A stretch of 64,000 nt of DNA from Clostridium_AD sp050717545 (GCF_050717545.1 NZ_JBOITN010000044.1:15791-79790); one strand, 5' to 3'. Numbered from the stretch's first letter, positions 1 through 9,531 are shown. Notes: a model not told the origin generated them from the sequence alone. Program-made: numbers and translations.

Positions 1-629
1 GATTTAACAAGTTTCCATTTTTTATTTGAACCCTTAAATATATTTACCTTCTGCTTGGGTAAATCAATCCAAACAAAATAAGTAGTGGAGCTAGAAAGAT
101 TTCTACTGTTCACTAAATTCTCTAATACACTTGTAGATGTCGTAGCTTTAGTTATAGGTTTTTGTATCTCAGGTTTTCTATAAATAGGAGCCTTATACAT
201 AGTCGCAGGCGTAGGATATAAATCCATTTTCTTAAGCGTTGATGCACCTACTATACCATCTTTGACTATCTTATTTCTTGTTTGAAAGTCCATAACCGCA
301 TAGTATGTTAATTTACCAAAATCACTATCTAAGTGCAGGTTATAACCAAATTTATTAAGTTTTACCTGTATTTCTTTCACTTTAGAGCCCTTATCTCCTA
401 ACTTAAATGATGTTTTAACAACTTGTTGTTTTTTCGTTGAAACTACATTATTAATAACTACATTCTTTATAACTTCATTTTCATTAATAGTGTAGCTTGT
501 ATTTTGTTGATATACTTTTGCTCCTATAGGTGGTAACTTGGTAGCTACACTTTCTTTACCTGGCAAAGTACATCCACTTAAAGCAATTATAAATATAAAA
601 AGAATACATGATAAGTACGTTTTATTCAT
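1..629 (-). CDS. L,D-transpeptidase-like lipoprotein with peptidoglycan-binding domain (3' end outside window)
   Basis: The ATG at 629 opens a frame that runs off the left edge without a stop. The N-terminus is a lipoprotein signal peptide ending in LSGC, so the product is probably anchored outside the membrane. Residues about 70-120 look like a PG_binding_1 domain (LGDKGSKVKEIQVKLNKFGY, then a VMDFQ segment). The last visible residues (YFVWIDLPKQKVNIF) match the first strands of a YkuD L,D-transpeptidase domain, which makes 3-3 cross-links in peptidoglycan. The catalytic His and Cys lie outside the window, so activity cannot be judged here. It stands alone in this orientation, upstream of the left edge. 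Confidence 0.8.
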   Translation of the reverse strand, partial: MNKTYLSCILFIFIIALSGCTLPGKESVATKLPPIGAKVYQQNTSYTINENEVIKNVVINNVVSTKKQQVVKTSFKLGDKGSKVKEIQVKLNKFGYNLHLDSDFGKLTYYAVMDFQTRNKIVKDGIVGASTLKKMDLYPTPATMYKAPIYRKPEIQKPITKATTSTSVLENLVNSRNLSSSTTYFVWIDLPKQKVNIFKGSNKKWKLVK

Positions 630-708
630 ACTGAATACCCCATTTTTTTTAAAGAATGGATTCGTCTCTTATCAATATATTCTCTGAAAATTAAACTGTT
701 ACTAAATC

Positions 709-1680
709 TTAAATTTTAATTTTTTTTGTTTCTGCTACGTTATTTATATTACCCTTAGTTAACTTACTTGTAGCCCTAAAATTAATAAGAGAACCTATAA
801 TAATAAAAACAATTCCTATTGTCGTATTTAAAGCAATAACCTCTTTTAAAATTATCAAAGCTAGAATTGGTGCTAATGCTGGTTTAATGAAGAATACAAT
901 TGATGCAGTAGACACAGAAGTTTCCTCCATTGCTAAAATATAAAATGTGTACCCCAGCCCCGTGACGCAAATACTAATGTAAGCTAGCATTGGTATATTT
1001 TCTATTGTTATACCTTGGAAAATTGGAATATTTGAGAATTCGTTTAATCCAATACCAGAAAAAAAGCTCGATACAAAATCTAATTTTGTAATAAGAATAA
1101 GTACTAACATTTCCATGCTACCAATTAAAAATGTAAAGCAGGTTATTACCACGCCTCCAAATTCCTCAATTTTCTTGTTACTTATTACACTATATAAAGC
1201 AAAAGTTACCGAGGATATAATAATGAATATTGTCCCTTTTAAACTAAGTTCCATGCTAAAAGGATTTAATATACATATCATTCCAATTATACTAAGTACC
1301 ATTGAGATAATAGTGTGTTTATATAATTTTTCACCAATTAAAAAATAGGCAAACGTAACTACAAATACAGGATTACAACTGAAAAGTATAGCTACTAAAG
1401 ATGCCTTGCAGTATAAAATAGCAAGTTGGTAAAATGTCATACTCACTACCACACAAATAAATCCTGTAAGCGAGAAAAACAAAATATCATCTTTAGTTAA
1501 TGAAGTTTTTTTACTCTTCAATTTCTTTATAGCAAGTGGTGATAAAAGTATCGCCCCTACAAAAAACCTTATGAAACTTATTTGTATAGGATTAAAATCA
1601 TTTGAAACCATTTTCAAGACTATTTCCATAGTACTGAAAAGGAAAGCAGATAGAATTATAAACCAATATCCTTTTTTCAT
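709..1680 (-). CDS. EamA/DMT-family transporter
   Basis: A 323-residue protein with about ten hydrophobic segments in two similar halves, the usual size and layout of EamA (drug/metabolite transporter) permeases. The first half starts with a helix containing FLFSTMEIVLKMVS, and a second EamA-like half begins near residue 145. The cytoplasmic loop around residues 52-60 is Lys-rich, as expected for inside-positive topology. A GAGGCG ribosome binding site precedes the ATG. The substrate cannot be told from sequence; members export amino acids, metabolites or drugs. Neighbours on the same strand are unrelated and separated by untranslated gaps, so it is probably monocistronic. Confidence 0.85.
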   Translation of the reverse strand: MKKGYWFIILSAFLFSTMEIVLKMVSNDFNPIQISFIRFFVGAILLSPLAIKKLKSKKTSLTKDDILFFSLTGFICVVVSMTFYQLAILYCKASLVAILFSCNPVFVVTFAYFLIGEKLYKHTIISMVLSIIGMICILNPFSMELSLKGTIFIIISSVTFALYSVISNKKIEEFGGVVITCFTFLIGSMEMLVLILITKLDFVSSFFSGIGLNEFSNIPIFQGITIENIPMLAYISICVTGLGYTFYILAMEETSVSTASIVFFIKPALAPILALIILKEVIALNTTIGIVFIIIGSLINFRATSKLTKGNINNVAETKKIKI

Positions 1681-1823
1681 TATAACGCCTCTAATATATT
1701 AAATTTGATCATGTTAATAATACAGTTAATAATATTATTAAAATAAATAATTGTTATTATAGTTCACATAATCTAATTATATATTACCACAAAATGATAT
1801 AATTCACCTAAATCTATATACAC

Positions 1824-3128
1824 CTATCTAGCTATATATACACTTATCGAAACTGAACCTGAAACATCGTTAAACACATCTACCGCTTGAACTTGAAATT
1901 TATATGTTGCCCCAATTTTTAAACCAGTTATCGTAATAAAATTACTAACGACTGTTGAAACTAAAGCACCATCTTTATAAACATTGTAGCCTTTTATATC
2001 TATTTCATTGTTTTTATTCCAGCTTAAATTAACTGCTCCTAAGGAGGCATTAAATCCATTCAAATTTATTGGTTTTGATGGTTGTCTTATCAAATCAAGT
2101 GAAGGACATAAGCTTTGATCCATGTTTGTATATCCGCCGATGACTGCTGATTGCGTAAACTGCCAAATATTATAGCCTTTCCACCCACCAAAACTCATAG
2201 GAGTATCGTCACTAAACTTCAAATAACTATTGAATTCATAGTACTCAGCATTCCAAAGAGGTAGATTATTTATTGTGATAATATCTACGCTGATATTCCA
2301 ATCATTAAAAAAAGACCTGTTTGTATATATCATTATAGTTCTACCTGTATATGCTTTAAAATGATCGCAAAATACTTTAGCCCAATCAATTATTTGTTTC
2401 CCAGTAAGTCCCACATCAATTTGGCCAAGCGGCGGTTCTATATCTAAGACGGGAAGTATATCTCCATATCCGCTTAAACCTGCTTTACCCATAAGACTTA
2501 ATATATGGTCAGCATAGCTTTCAGCCTCAATATTTGCATTATTTAGATTATAATCTAAATTAGACCAATGAGGAATATAGTAGAATCCTATTAAAAGGCC
2601 AACAGATTTTATTCCTATTGTATGTTTTTGCGCCATAAAATCAGGGTTATACCCTTTATTAATTACACTATTACCAGCCCTAACATAAACATATTCTACT
2701 CCATCACCTTTAATTTTATCCCAATCTAGTTCAGGCGTATAAAAAGAAACATCCGTACCTTTTACATAACCAGAACTTTGGTTAGCTTTTGACCAATAAA
2801 CTGGTCCAAGCGAAGGTATAATACTAACCCGAGCTATATTGCTATATCCTGAAAAAACTTTACCTTCAGTATAAGCTGTCACTTTATAATCATAAATTCT
2901 ACCAATTTTAATAGCTGTATCTACAAAAACTCGATTTGCCGTAGATGCTATAGGAATATTGTTTCTCAAAATATAATATCCACTCACCTTCACATTATCG
3001 TATGCTGGTTCCCAAAATAACACCACACTTATTAGCGTATTTCTTTGAACTATTAGTCTTGTTGGAGCCCCTGGCGCTACTCTATAATTCATTATTAAAT
3101 CCGAATCCTGATTCCTAGTAATATACAC
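1824..3128 (-). CDS. GH25 muramidase flanked by fibronectin type III-like domains
   Basis: A 434-residue protein with an FN3-like domain (about 20-105), a glycosyl hydrolase 25 domain (about 120-335) and a second FN3-like domain (about 345-432). GH25 enzymes cut the beta-1,4 link between N-acetylmuramate and N-acetylglucosamine. The hallmark early Asp is in GTDVSFYTPELDW and the catalytic DxE pair is D229/E231 in LDIEPP. There is no signal peptide or membrane helix, which is unusual for a wall hydrolase; it may be released by lysis of the mother cell or leave by a non-classical route. The start is GTG at 3128, with AGGGGGG about nine bases upstream. It stands alone on the minus strand. Confidence 0.88.
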   Translation of the reverse strand: MYITRNQDSDLIMNYRVAPGAPTRLIVQRNTLISVVLFWEPAYDNVKVSGYYILRNNIPIASTANRVFVDTAIKIGRIYDYKVTAYTEGKVFSGYSNIARVSIIPSLGPVYWSKANQSSGYVKGTDVSFYTPELDWDKIKGDGVEYVYVRAGNSVINKGYNPDFMAQKHTIGIKSVGLLIGFYYIPHWSNLDYNLNNANIEAESYADHILSLMGKAGLSGYGDILPVLDIEPPLGQIDVGLTGKQIIDWAKVFCDHFKAYTGRTIMIYTNRSFFNDWNISVDIITINNLPLWNAEYYEFNSYLKFSDDTPMSFGGWKGYNIWQFTQSAVIGGYTNMDQSLCPSLDLIRQPSKPINLNGFNASLGAVNLSWNKNNEIDIKGYNVYKDGALVSTVVSNFITITGLKIGATYKFQVQAVDVFNDVSGSVSISVYIAR

Positions 3129-3204
3129 CCTTCAAATCCCCCCTATATGTATTCTTATAATCAATATATTCATATAGTTAGTTTTTGTGTTTTATTTTAT
3201 TACG

Positions 3205-3237
3205 CAAAAAGCATCCAAACAATTACTTATGGATGCT
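3205..3237 (-). terminator. Rho-independent terminator
   Basis: Eight-base arms AGCATCCA (3210-3217) and TGGATGCT (3230-3237) form a stem, followed on the minus strand by a run of T. It lies just after the stop of the gene ending at 3249. Confidence 0.7.
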
Positions 3238-3248
3238 CATCGATGCTC

Positions 3249-3683
3249 TTAATTAATTGTAACTTCATTTATAGTTTTTACTTCTTCATTTAATTCAAAT
3301 AAATCCTCAAAAATTCCATCAATGGTGCTTTCATCTATAAATGCTCTAAGTTTTGGGTTACGTTCCTCCGTATTAATATATTGAATGAAATATCCTCCTA
3401 CTTTTTCAGCTATACTTAATTTAACGGATATATTTTGCTGAATTCTGTCCTTGTTAAATAAAGTAAATAAAACATTTTTTTCTGTAATTTTTATTTCAAT
3501 TTTTTTATAGTACTTTATATCAATATATTCATTTGAATCTGTTGTTGCGCGAATATTTCTTATATTATATTTGTCCAAATTACTATTAAAAGCCTCAACA
3601 AAATTTTGCATCGCCTTACTAATAATATTTTTATCAATAGTCAAATTTCTTAATTGTAAAACTAATTCTTCTTTCCAATCCAT
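3249..3683 (-). CDS. Hypothetical protein
   Basis: I do not recognise this 144-residue protein. It is soluble and charged, with no signal peptide or membrane helix. The N-terminal half looks helical and the C-terminal half alternates strand-like segments (YIDIKYYKKIEIKI, NVLFTLFN, GGYFIQYI), ending in an acidic stretch. The start is placed at ATG 3683 because AGGGGCGGTGA lies about eight bases upstream; a GTG nine bases further up falls inside that site. A good terminator follows, so it is probably a single-gene unit. A real gene is supported by the ribosome binding site, terminator and length, but no function can be offered. Confidence 0.65.
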   Translation of the reverse strand: MDWKEELVLQLRNLTIDKNIISKAMQNFVEAFNSNLDKYNIRNIRATTDSNEYIDIKYYKKIEIKITEKNVLFTLFNKDRIQQNISVKLSIAEKVGGYFIQYINTEERNPKLRAFIDESTIDGIFEDLFELNEEVKTINEVTIN

Positions 3684-3777
3684 TCCATTCACCGCCCCTT
3701 ATTAAAATATTCAGAGTGCGAGGAAAAGATTACAGTATATTAACAAATATTACTCCTGCCTACGTTTCAAAAATAAT

Positions 3778-5274
3778 TCAGTTATTTATTAATGTCGTTA
3801 AAATTTCTTCAGTTACTAACCTACTTGAATTTAAGACTAGAGATATTCCAGGACCAGGATGCAATGAGCTACCAACAAAAAATAAATTATCAGCTTTACT
3901 TAATTTAAAATGTGGTCTAAAATAGTTTGTTTGCGTTAGTTTCGGGCTAAGACCGAAAGCTGCACCACCATATGCATTAAATTTACTTTCCATATCTAGT
4001 GGTGTAAGATAATTTTTATATTCAATATTTTCTTCTATATCCTCAAGTCCTTTAATACTTTTCAATTCGCTCAAAATCATATCTGTTAATAAATTAATGG
4101 TATGTTTATCCCAAGTTATCTGCTTAAAAAAGAGATTAGGTACCCTAATCATAATATTTAAACAATCACCATCATTTTTTGCCATGCTCTTATCTATTCT
4201 ACTTGGGCAATAAATATATAGGGAATAGTTTTTAGGTAAGGTACCTTTAAATGCTGACTCAATGCTTTCTTTGAAATTTTTACCTAAGTATATATTATGA
4301 ACTGATAATTGTGGGTATTTTTTTCTAAGCCCTAAATAAATAATAAAAGTAGAGCAAGAGTATTTCATTTCAGACAGCTTCTTATCGGTATACTTATCTT
4401 TATAATAATCATCTTTTACTAAGTTTTTCATAGCATAAGGAAAGTCAGCATTACATACAATTATATCTGCTTTTTTTATGCCTTGGGATGTTTTTATACC
4501 AACACATTTATCCTCTGAAAATAGAAATTCCTCCACAGTTACTTCTGTCTTTATGTTTCCACCAAATTCAAATATTAGCTTTGATAGAGCATTAATAAAT
4601 GAATACATACCACCCTTAAGATACCACAATCCATATAGCTGAGATACAACAGGTATAAGAGTATAAATGTTGGGACCATTAAATGGAGATATTCCAATAT
4701 ACACACACTGAAAGGCTAAAAAATTTCTAAGGTTTTCATTTTTTATATATTTTGAAATATAATCATATGCATTAGAAAGAGTATGAATTTTAAGAGCTTT
4801 TAGTAAAGTTTCTAACTTAAGAATATCTTTAGGATTTTGTTGAGATTTTTGTAAAAAATATTCATTTGAAATCAAATACTTTTCATAAACATCAGCTATA
4901 AATTTAAAATATCCTAGAGAGTCTTCTTTGGAAATACCTTCTAAGGTATTTGTTAAACAAGATATATTGTTATTAAAATCCATAGTAGTCCCATCAACAC
5001 AAAAAAGCCTATATGTAGGATCTATTTGTATAAATTCCAAATAATCATTATAATTTTTATTAACATATGAGAATATTTCTTTATAAGTATCAGGCATCAT
5101 TAATATAGAAGCTGATAAATCAAAGCGGAAATTTTTCGTTTCTATAAAATTAACATATCCACCAATAGTTTTATTTTTTTCATATATTTCCACCTCATAT
5201 CCATTTTTTAGAAGTCTTAAAGCAGTAGATAGCCCCCCAATTCCTGCACCTACAATAATTACTTTTTTATTCAT
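3778..5274 (-). CDS. Phytoene desaturase-like FAD-dependent oxidoreductase (CrtI/CrtN family)
   Basis: A 498-residue protein with an N-terminal Rossmann FAD-binding motif (VGAGIGGLSTALRL, from about residue 8), an acidic residue ending the second strand (IYEK), and the C-terminal carotenoid-desaturase signature (FFVGSSLHPGPGISLVLNSS). Length and both ends fit the CrtI/CrtN/CrtO group, which desaturate or oxidise polyprenoid chains. No phytoene or diapophytoene synthase or other carotenoid gene is in the window, so the substrate is unknown. Other members of this superfamily act on retinol-like or other isoprenoid lipids. The ATG is preceded by AAAGGAG. It is a single gene, with an MFS remnant on the opposite strand upstream. 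Confidence 0.82.
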   Translation of the reverse strand: MNKKVIIVGAGIGGLSTALRLLKNGYEVEIYEKNKTIGGYVNFIETKNFRFDLSASILMMPDTYKEIFSYVNKNYNDYLEFIQIDPTYRLFCVDGTTMDFNNNISCLTNTLEGISKEDSLGYFKFIADVYEKYLISNEYFLQKSQQNPKDILKLETLLKALKIHTLSNAYDYISKYIKNENLRNFLAFQCVYIGISPFNGPNIYTLIPVVSQLYGLWYLKGGMYSFINALSKLIFEFGGNIKTEVTVEEFLFSEDKCVGIKTSQGIKKADIIVCNADFPYAMKNLVKDDYYKDKYTDKKLSEMKYSCSTFIIYLGLRKKYPQLSVHNIYLGKNFKESIESAFKGTLPKNYSLYIYCPSRIDKSMAKNDGDCLNIMIRVPNLFFKQITWDKHTINLLTDMILSELKSIKGLEDIEENIEYKNYLTPLDMESKFNAYGGAAFGLSPKLTQTNYFRPHFKLSKADNLFFVGSSLHPGPGISLVLNSSRLVTEEILTTLINN

Positions 5275-5361
5275 AAAAATACTCCTTTCAAAATTATCAC
5301 ACCATCATATTATATAGTATTTCCAAATGTTTCAATAATTATTAGACACACATAAAAATTA

Positions 5362-5551
5362 TAGATATTTTTGGATGGGGTTGTTGGGCCAGCTATTGGA
5401 GCACTACTTATGGGATATCTCTGAACAGGCTGGCCTTAAATATATTAAAAGTAATTCAATTTTATTAGAAACTTTGATATTAGTTAGTATTATGGGAATA
5501 TTTGTTTTCAACTACAATGTTCTAATAATACATATAACTAAAAAACAGTAG
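5362..5551 (+). pseudogene. Remnant of an MFS_3-type (EntS-like) exporter gene
   Basis: Two reading frames on the plus strand carry recognisable pieces of a major facilitator. The first gives GVVGPAIGALLMGYL and stops. The second continues as SEQAGLKYIKSNSILLETL and then a hydrophobic helix ending KKQ-stop at 5549-5551. In MFS_3 exporters a GPAxxGxLL helix is followed after a gap by a GLRYVRxxPVL segment and a helix, which is what is seen here with a frameshift and a deletion at the join. A plus-strand terminator follows at once. Both flanking genes are on the minus strand. No intact start is visible. Confidence 0.6.
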
Positions 5552-5583
5552 AATAAGCCTTTAGGCTCTCTACTGTTTTTTTC
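5541..5583 (+). terminator. Rho-independent terminator after the MFS remnant
   Basis: AAAACAGTAGA pairs with TCTACTGTTTT around a loop with its own small stem (GCCTttAGGC), followed by seven T on the plus strand. It overlaps the last codons of the MFS remnant, which suggests it was that gene's own terminator. Confidence 0.7.
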
Positions 5584-5635
5584 TCTATGCCACTAAATTA
5601 CTAAAAACGTGTACTTATAGTTCTTTTTTTATATC

Positions 5636-7177
5636 TTAAAAAGTAAATTCTTTCTTGTTTTCATCGTTAAAGTCATATTCCGCGTTCATATCATCTACTG
5701 TCCACTTCTTTGAAGATTCATCATAAATTAAAGTATAATTCGTAATTGTTTCAGATATTACTGTTGAAGGGATTGTTTCCCCTTCATAATAATATGCAGA
5801 GTTATAAGTTTCTAAACTAGATACTTGTGCATAATACTTATTTTCCATTTGATATGTTTTTATACTATCCAAATCAAATGCGCTTTTAGTTAACCCACCC
5901 GTATACATATTCTTACCGTCAATCATGTCTTCTACAGAAGTTATTATTGATGCCATAGCGTTTCCGCTTGAACTTTTAACCTTGGTAATTGACCTAGATT
6001 TAAATGCTTCAACCTGCTCTTTACAAGATGTATTAACAGTTTCCATTACGGAATTTTTCAAGCTCTCATTAACTGCATTAATCTCAAGGTAAATGCCACT
6101 GCTTCCATCCACTGGAACCTCCCCGCTTTTTACAGTACCCCAAGGGAAGTCCTTTTGTGCGTACAACTTCACTGAGCTATCCTTTGAAACTGGTCCAAAA
6201 TTTTTAGCATCCTTAATTAATATTCCAGTGTCTTTTCCATTAGCAATAAGCTTTGCATCCTCATATTCTGAATCTACCGCTACTTCATATCCATCCAAAT
6301 ATATTTCTTGCTGCTTTATTGTTTGACTAACATCAGATAAATCTAACTCTTCTATTAAATCGATTTGAATAGTTTGTTCAAGAGATATGTACTCTCCCTT
6401 TAGGGTAGCTCGCATTTCATATAATCCCGGCGTATACGGACCAATTTCCTTTGCAAAGTCATCTTGATTTGCAGTACACACCAATTTGTCATCTAAAAAA
6501 ATTTGTGTATCTTTATAATTTGTATATACATTTATATAAACAGGTTTAAGGTCAAACACATATTTATCATAGAAAAGCCATGTCTTACCTTTTTTTTCTA
6601 ATGTGAATAAACTACTTGGGTCAATATCTCTTTCACTTCCTGTTAAAACCTCAGTTGATTTAGCAGGAAGAATAGGTGATAGTGCCATTTTAACAGATTG
6701 ATTATTGATGGACTTAATGATTTCATTCCCATACGATGGAGTTTTATCTATATATTTTAGTAGTGCCTCCATACTTTTAGCATCAACTTTTAATTTTGGA
6801 TCTGTTGATACTATATAACTGGCTAGTTTAGACGAGTTGTTTGTAGCTATTGCCCGACTAAACCTAGCAACTACTTTATCTCTGCTATTCAATGATTCTC
6901 CCACCTTGTAAAACCCAATAATTATAACAAGACCAATTGCTACCGCTATGGCTATTTTTTTCTGAGTTTTATTTAGATTTAGTTTTGGTAGTTTTATATT
7001 TAGACTCTGCGAAGGTTTATTAATAACCTCATCTGTTACTTCAGGTTTGAGTGTACTTTTTTCAATAGTTGGACTAATTTCACTAGGCTCAACTTGCTTT
7101 AATACTGATTGTCCGCATTTCATGCAATATTTATTTCCTTCTTCTAGTTTTTCTCCACATTTTGTACAAAATTTCAT
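5636..7177 (-). CDS. TcaA/YvbJ-like membrane protein with N-terminal zinc ribbon
   Basis: A 513-residue protein starting with a short zinc ribbon (CTKCG...CMKCG), then a polar linker, one membrane helix at about 77-94 and a long extracellular part. This is the architecture of TcaA (teicoplanin resistance-associated) and YvbJ. The outside part has repeated beta-rich domains and ends in an NTF2-like segment. In Staphylococcus TcaA affects glycopeptide susceptibility; the molecular role is unsettled. The start is ATG 7177 because the GAGGAG binding site lies just upstream; an in-frame GTG at 7192 overlaps that site. The next zinc-ribbon gene is 48 bases upstream on the same strand, so the two probably form an operon. 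Confidence 0.82.
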   Translation of the reverse strand: MKFCTKCGEKLEEGNKYCMKCGQSVLKQVEPSEISPTIEKSTLKPEVTDEVINKPSQSLNIKLPKLNLNKTQKKIAIAVAIGLVIIIGFYKVGESLNSRDKVVARFSRAIATNNSSKLASYIVSTDPKLKVDAKSMEALLKYIDKTPSYGNEIIKSINNQSVKMALSPILPAKSTEVLTGSERDIDPSSLFTLEKKGKTWLFYDKYVFDLKPVYINVYTNYKDTQIFLDDKLVCTANQDDFAKEIGPYTPGLYEMRATLKGEYISLEQTIQIDLIEELDLSDVSQTIKQQEIYLDGYEVAVDSEYEDAKLIANGKDTGILIKDAKNFGPVSKDSSVKLYAQKDFPWGTVKSGEVPVDGSSGIYLEINAVNESLKNSVMETVNTSCKEQVEAFKSRSITKVKSSSGNAMASIITSVEDMIDGKNMYTGGLTKSAFDLDSIKTYQMENKYYAQVSSLETYNSAYYYEGETIPSTVISETITNYTLIYDESSKKWTVDDMNAEYDFNDENKKEFTF

Positions 7178-7225
7178 AATCTTTCTCCTCACCCCTCGTA
7201 TAGATATATTATTTTTACTCTGCCA

Positions 7226-8122
7226 TTAACTATTTATTAATAAATCTCTAATGATACTAACATCAGATAATACGAACTTATAAATTACAAATAAAGCACA
7301 AACTATTACTATTGAAAAAATGACTGCTAGCGCATATGCTATCTTATCATCGTCAATATCAACTGCTTGTTTAATATTCATTGTTATTATAGCAAATGAT
7401 GCTATGATTCCCATTAATAAAGCAACTGCTCCTAATGATGTGCTAATGTATGCTAATAATAAACTTAAGAGTTGCCCGCATAAGGCTGGAATTGTTGCAA
7501 GTATAACAAGTTTTATTATCTTCAAAGAATTAACATAAACTTTTGTAAATAATTTTGCAGCTACAAAGATCCCAAGAAACATTATCCCAGATACAACTAT
7601 ATATAAAATAATTCCATGTAAAAATGCATTACTAAAAGGGATTTTTATAAGTTGCCTAGCTTTATCATAGCTATATGAACTACCTAAAAAATCACTTGCA
7701 CCAAAAATATTTAGTCCACCACTTATTGAATTCATAATATTGCTCATAACTGTAGCAAGTTTTATAAGGGTTACATCTAATGTATCTATAAATTGCTGTA
7801 ATTTCCATACCGAAAACAAACCTTGAATAAGCACAAGTACTATGCCAAGAATTATTGTTGATTTTCGATCTATATTCTTCATTAAATCTTTAGCTATAGA
7901 TACTGGTTTAAGAATCATGTTCAAAATAATAGCTAACGTTTGTTTTGAGTGTTTGCTTACCTCCTTGGTATTTATACTTGGCATAGCTACGTATTGTTGC
8001 TGCGAATTTTGCCCAGAGGGTTGTTGCAAGTTGTTTTTTGCATCCTCAAGCCGAGCACCACAGTCACCGCAGAAAGTATCCCCCTCGTATAACTTAGAAC
8101 CGCATTTTTGACAAAATGACAT
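7226..8122 (-). CDS. Zinc-ribbon membrane protein (Yip1-like topology)
   Basis: A 298-residue protein with a zinc ribbon at residues 4-25 (CQKCG...CGDCG), a Gln/Asn-rich linker, and about five membrane helices from residue 90 to the C-terminus. Zinc-ribbon plus Yip1-like multi-helix proteins are common in Firmicutes next to TcaA-like genes; their function is not known. The AGGAGGAG binding site supports ATG 8122. It precedes the TcaA-like gene and probably shares its transcript, which suggests a joint role at the membrane. Confidence 0.7.
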   Translation of the reverse strand: MSFCQKCGSKLYEGDTFCGDCGARLEDAKNNLQQPSGQNSQQQYVAMPSINTKEVSKHSKQTLAIILNMILKPVSIAKDLMKNIDRKSTIILGIVLVLIQGLFSVWKLQQFIDTLDVTLIKLATVMSNIMNSISGGLNIFGASDFLGSSYSYDKARQLIKIPFSNAFLHGIILYIVVSGIMFLGIFVAAKLFTKVYVNSLKIIKLVILATIPALCGQLLSLLLAYISTSLGAVALLMGIIASFAIITMNIKQAVDIDDDKIAYALAVIFSIVIVCALFVIYKFVLSDVSIIRDLLINS

Positions 8123-8228
8123 AAATATCTCCTCCTAAATTAATCTACTTTAAATATTTATGCTTTAATCCTTAAGTTATTCTTTTATTCATAATTTGTA
8201 TAGCAACTGCCTTTCCCACAAAACAGAC

Positions 8229-8260
8229 AAAAAAATAAGCCCTAGCATTGGGCTTATTTT
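8229..8260 (-). terminator. Rho-independent terminator of the potassium channel gene
   Basis: AAATAAGCCC and GGGCTTATTT form a strong stem with a seven-base loop, followed on the minus strand by seven T. It lies about 30 bases after the stop at 8289. Confidence 0.85.
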
Positions 8261-8288
8261 ATAATTTACAAATTATTTTCTCCAAGAA

Positions 8289-9311
8289 TTAACTTAACCC
8301 TCTTTGTCCTTCATCTCTAGCAATTTTCCTAAGTTTAATAACCTGTTCTTCTGTTCCTAGAACTACCATCGTATCACTCATTTTCAGTATCTGGTTTGAA
8401 CTTGGATTAAAAACTAATTTTTTATTACTATTTTTCTTGATTGCTAAAACTATTAGTCCCGTTTTTTCAGGGATTTTAACTTCCCTAAGACTTCTATTTA
8501 TTATAATAGAATCTTCACAAATAGTAACATCCTCTAAGTCTAAAATTACATCTCCAGCATGGGTTACAATGTCTAAAAAAGCAATAACTGTAGGTCTAAG
8601 CATTAACGCTGCCATTCGACTTCCGCCTATTTCATTTGGAGAAATTGTATTGTTTGCACCTGCTTTTTTTAACCTTTCATTTGCGTTTTTATTTATAGCT
8701 CGAGACACAATGTATAAATCACTATTCATCTCTCTTGCGGTTAGGACAGTATAAACATTGTCCGCATCTTTAGACAATGAAGATATAAGACCCTTAGCAT
8801 TCTTTATTCTTGCCTTATCTAATACCTCTTCTTGAGTGGCATCTCCTTGAATAGCATAAACTTTATCATCTATTAGTTCCTTTATTATCTCTTCATCTTT
8901 ATCTATTACAATAAAAGGGACATTACTTTTTTTAAATTGTTTTATAGCATTTGCCCCTGTTTCACCTGCGCCACATATTATATAGTGGTCTTTTATCTTA
9001 GTCATCTTAACTTCCATACGTCGCCTCCTCCAGGCATCTTTTAAATCTCCTTCTAAAAACGAAGATACTATGCTGCTAAATAAATACCCCACGGTCCCTA
9101 AACTTAAAAAAATAATAAATATTGTGAAAAGCTTAGCCCCTTCATCCATAGTAGCAACTTCCGCATACCCCACTGTTGATATGGTGATAACAGTCATATA
9201 TAATGCATCTACAAAGCTAACATCTAATAAAATTTTATATCCTATTGTTCCTATGAGGAGCAATGCTATTAGTATAGTGATAACAAAATTGAATTTACGG
9301 TAACCTTTCAT
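8289..9311 (-). CDS. Two-helix potassium channel with cytoplasmic RCK domain
   Basis: A 340-residue protein with two membrane helices (about 8-27 and 58-82) around a pore loop with the selectivity filter TVGYAE, close to the canonical TVGYGD. An RCK/TrkA-N domain follows with IICGAGETGANAIKQF (GxGxxG nucleotide-binding loop) and a conserved GDAT element. A TrkA-C domain (about 240-330) ends the protein. This is the MthK-type layout of ligand-gated potassium channels. The start is ATG 9311, with GGGGGAGGAG just upstream. An in-frame TTG eight codons earlier would bury the binding site. A terminator follows, so it is monocistronic. Confidence 0.9.
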   Translation of the reverse strand: MKGYRKFNFVITILIALLLIGTIGYKILLDVSFVDALYMTVITISTVGYAEVATMDEGAKLFTIFIIFLSLGTVGYLFSSIVSSFLEGDLKDAWRRRRMEVKMTKIKDHYIICGAGETGANAIKQFKKSNVPFIVIDKDEEIIKELIDDKVYAIQGDATQEEVLDKARIKNAKGLISSLSKDADNVYTVLTAREMNSDLYIVSRAINKNANERLKKAGANNTISPNEIGGSRMAALMLRPTVIAFLDIVTHAGDVILDLEDVTICEDSIIINRSLREVKIPEKTGLIVLAIKKNSNKKLVFNPSSNQILKMSDTMVVLGTEEQVIKLRKIARDEGQRGLS

Positions 9312-9381
9312 AACTCCTCCCCCTAATCCGCTCAAAAAATTATACCATAAAAAGGTATATTTTACATAAAGAATATCCTAA

Positions 9382-9452
9382 TTAACTGCATTATTGTTGT
9401 ATTTATTATAGCAAAACAATACCTTAGTTAATATGCCATTGTTTTATTTATT
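9382..9452 (+). repeat. Imperfect direct repeat upstream of parA-like gene
   Basis: Two copies of about 25 bases, at 9382-9407 and 9427-9452, share the order TTAA, GC or TGCC, ATTGTT and TTATTTATT. They lie 80-150 bases before the parA-like start and could be operator or centromere-like sites. The region is very AT-rich, so chance similarity is possible. Confidence 0.25.
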
Positions 9453-9531
9453 CGTAATATTTGTTAATTAATGAAATAACTTACCCTCTAAAAGAATATA
9501 CATATCCTATATTAATTAAATTGGAGATACT

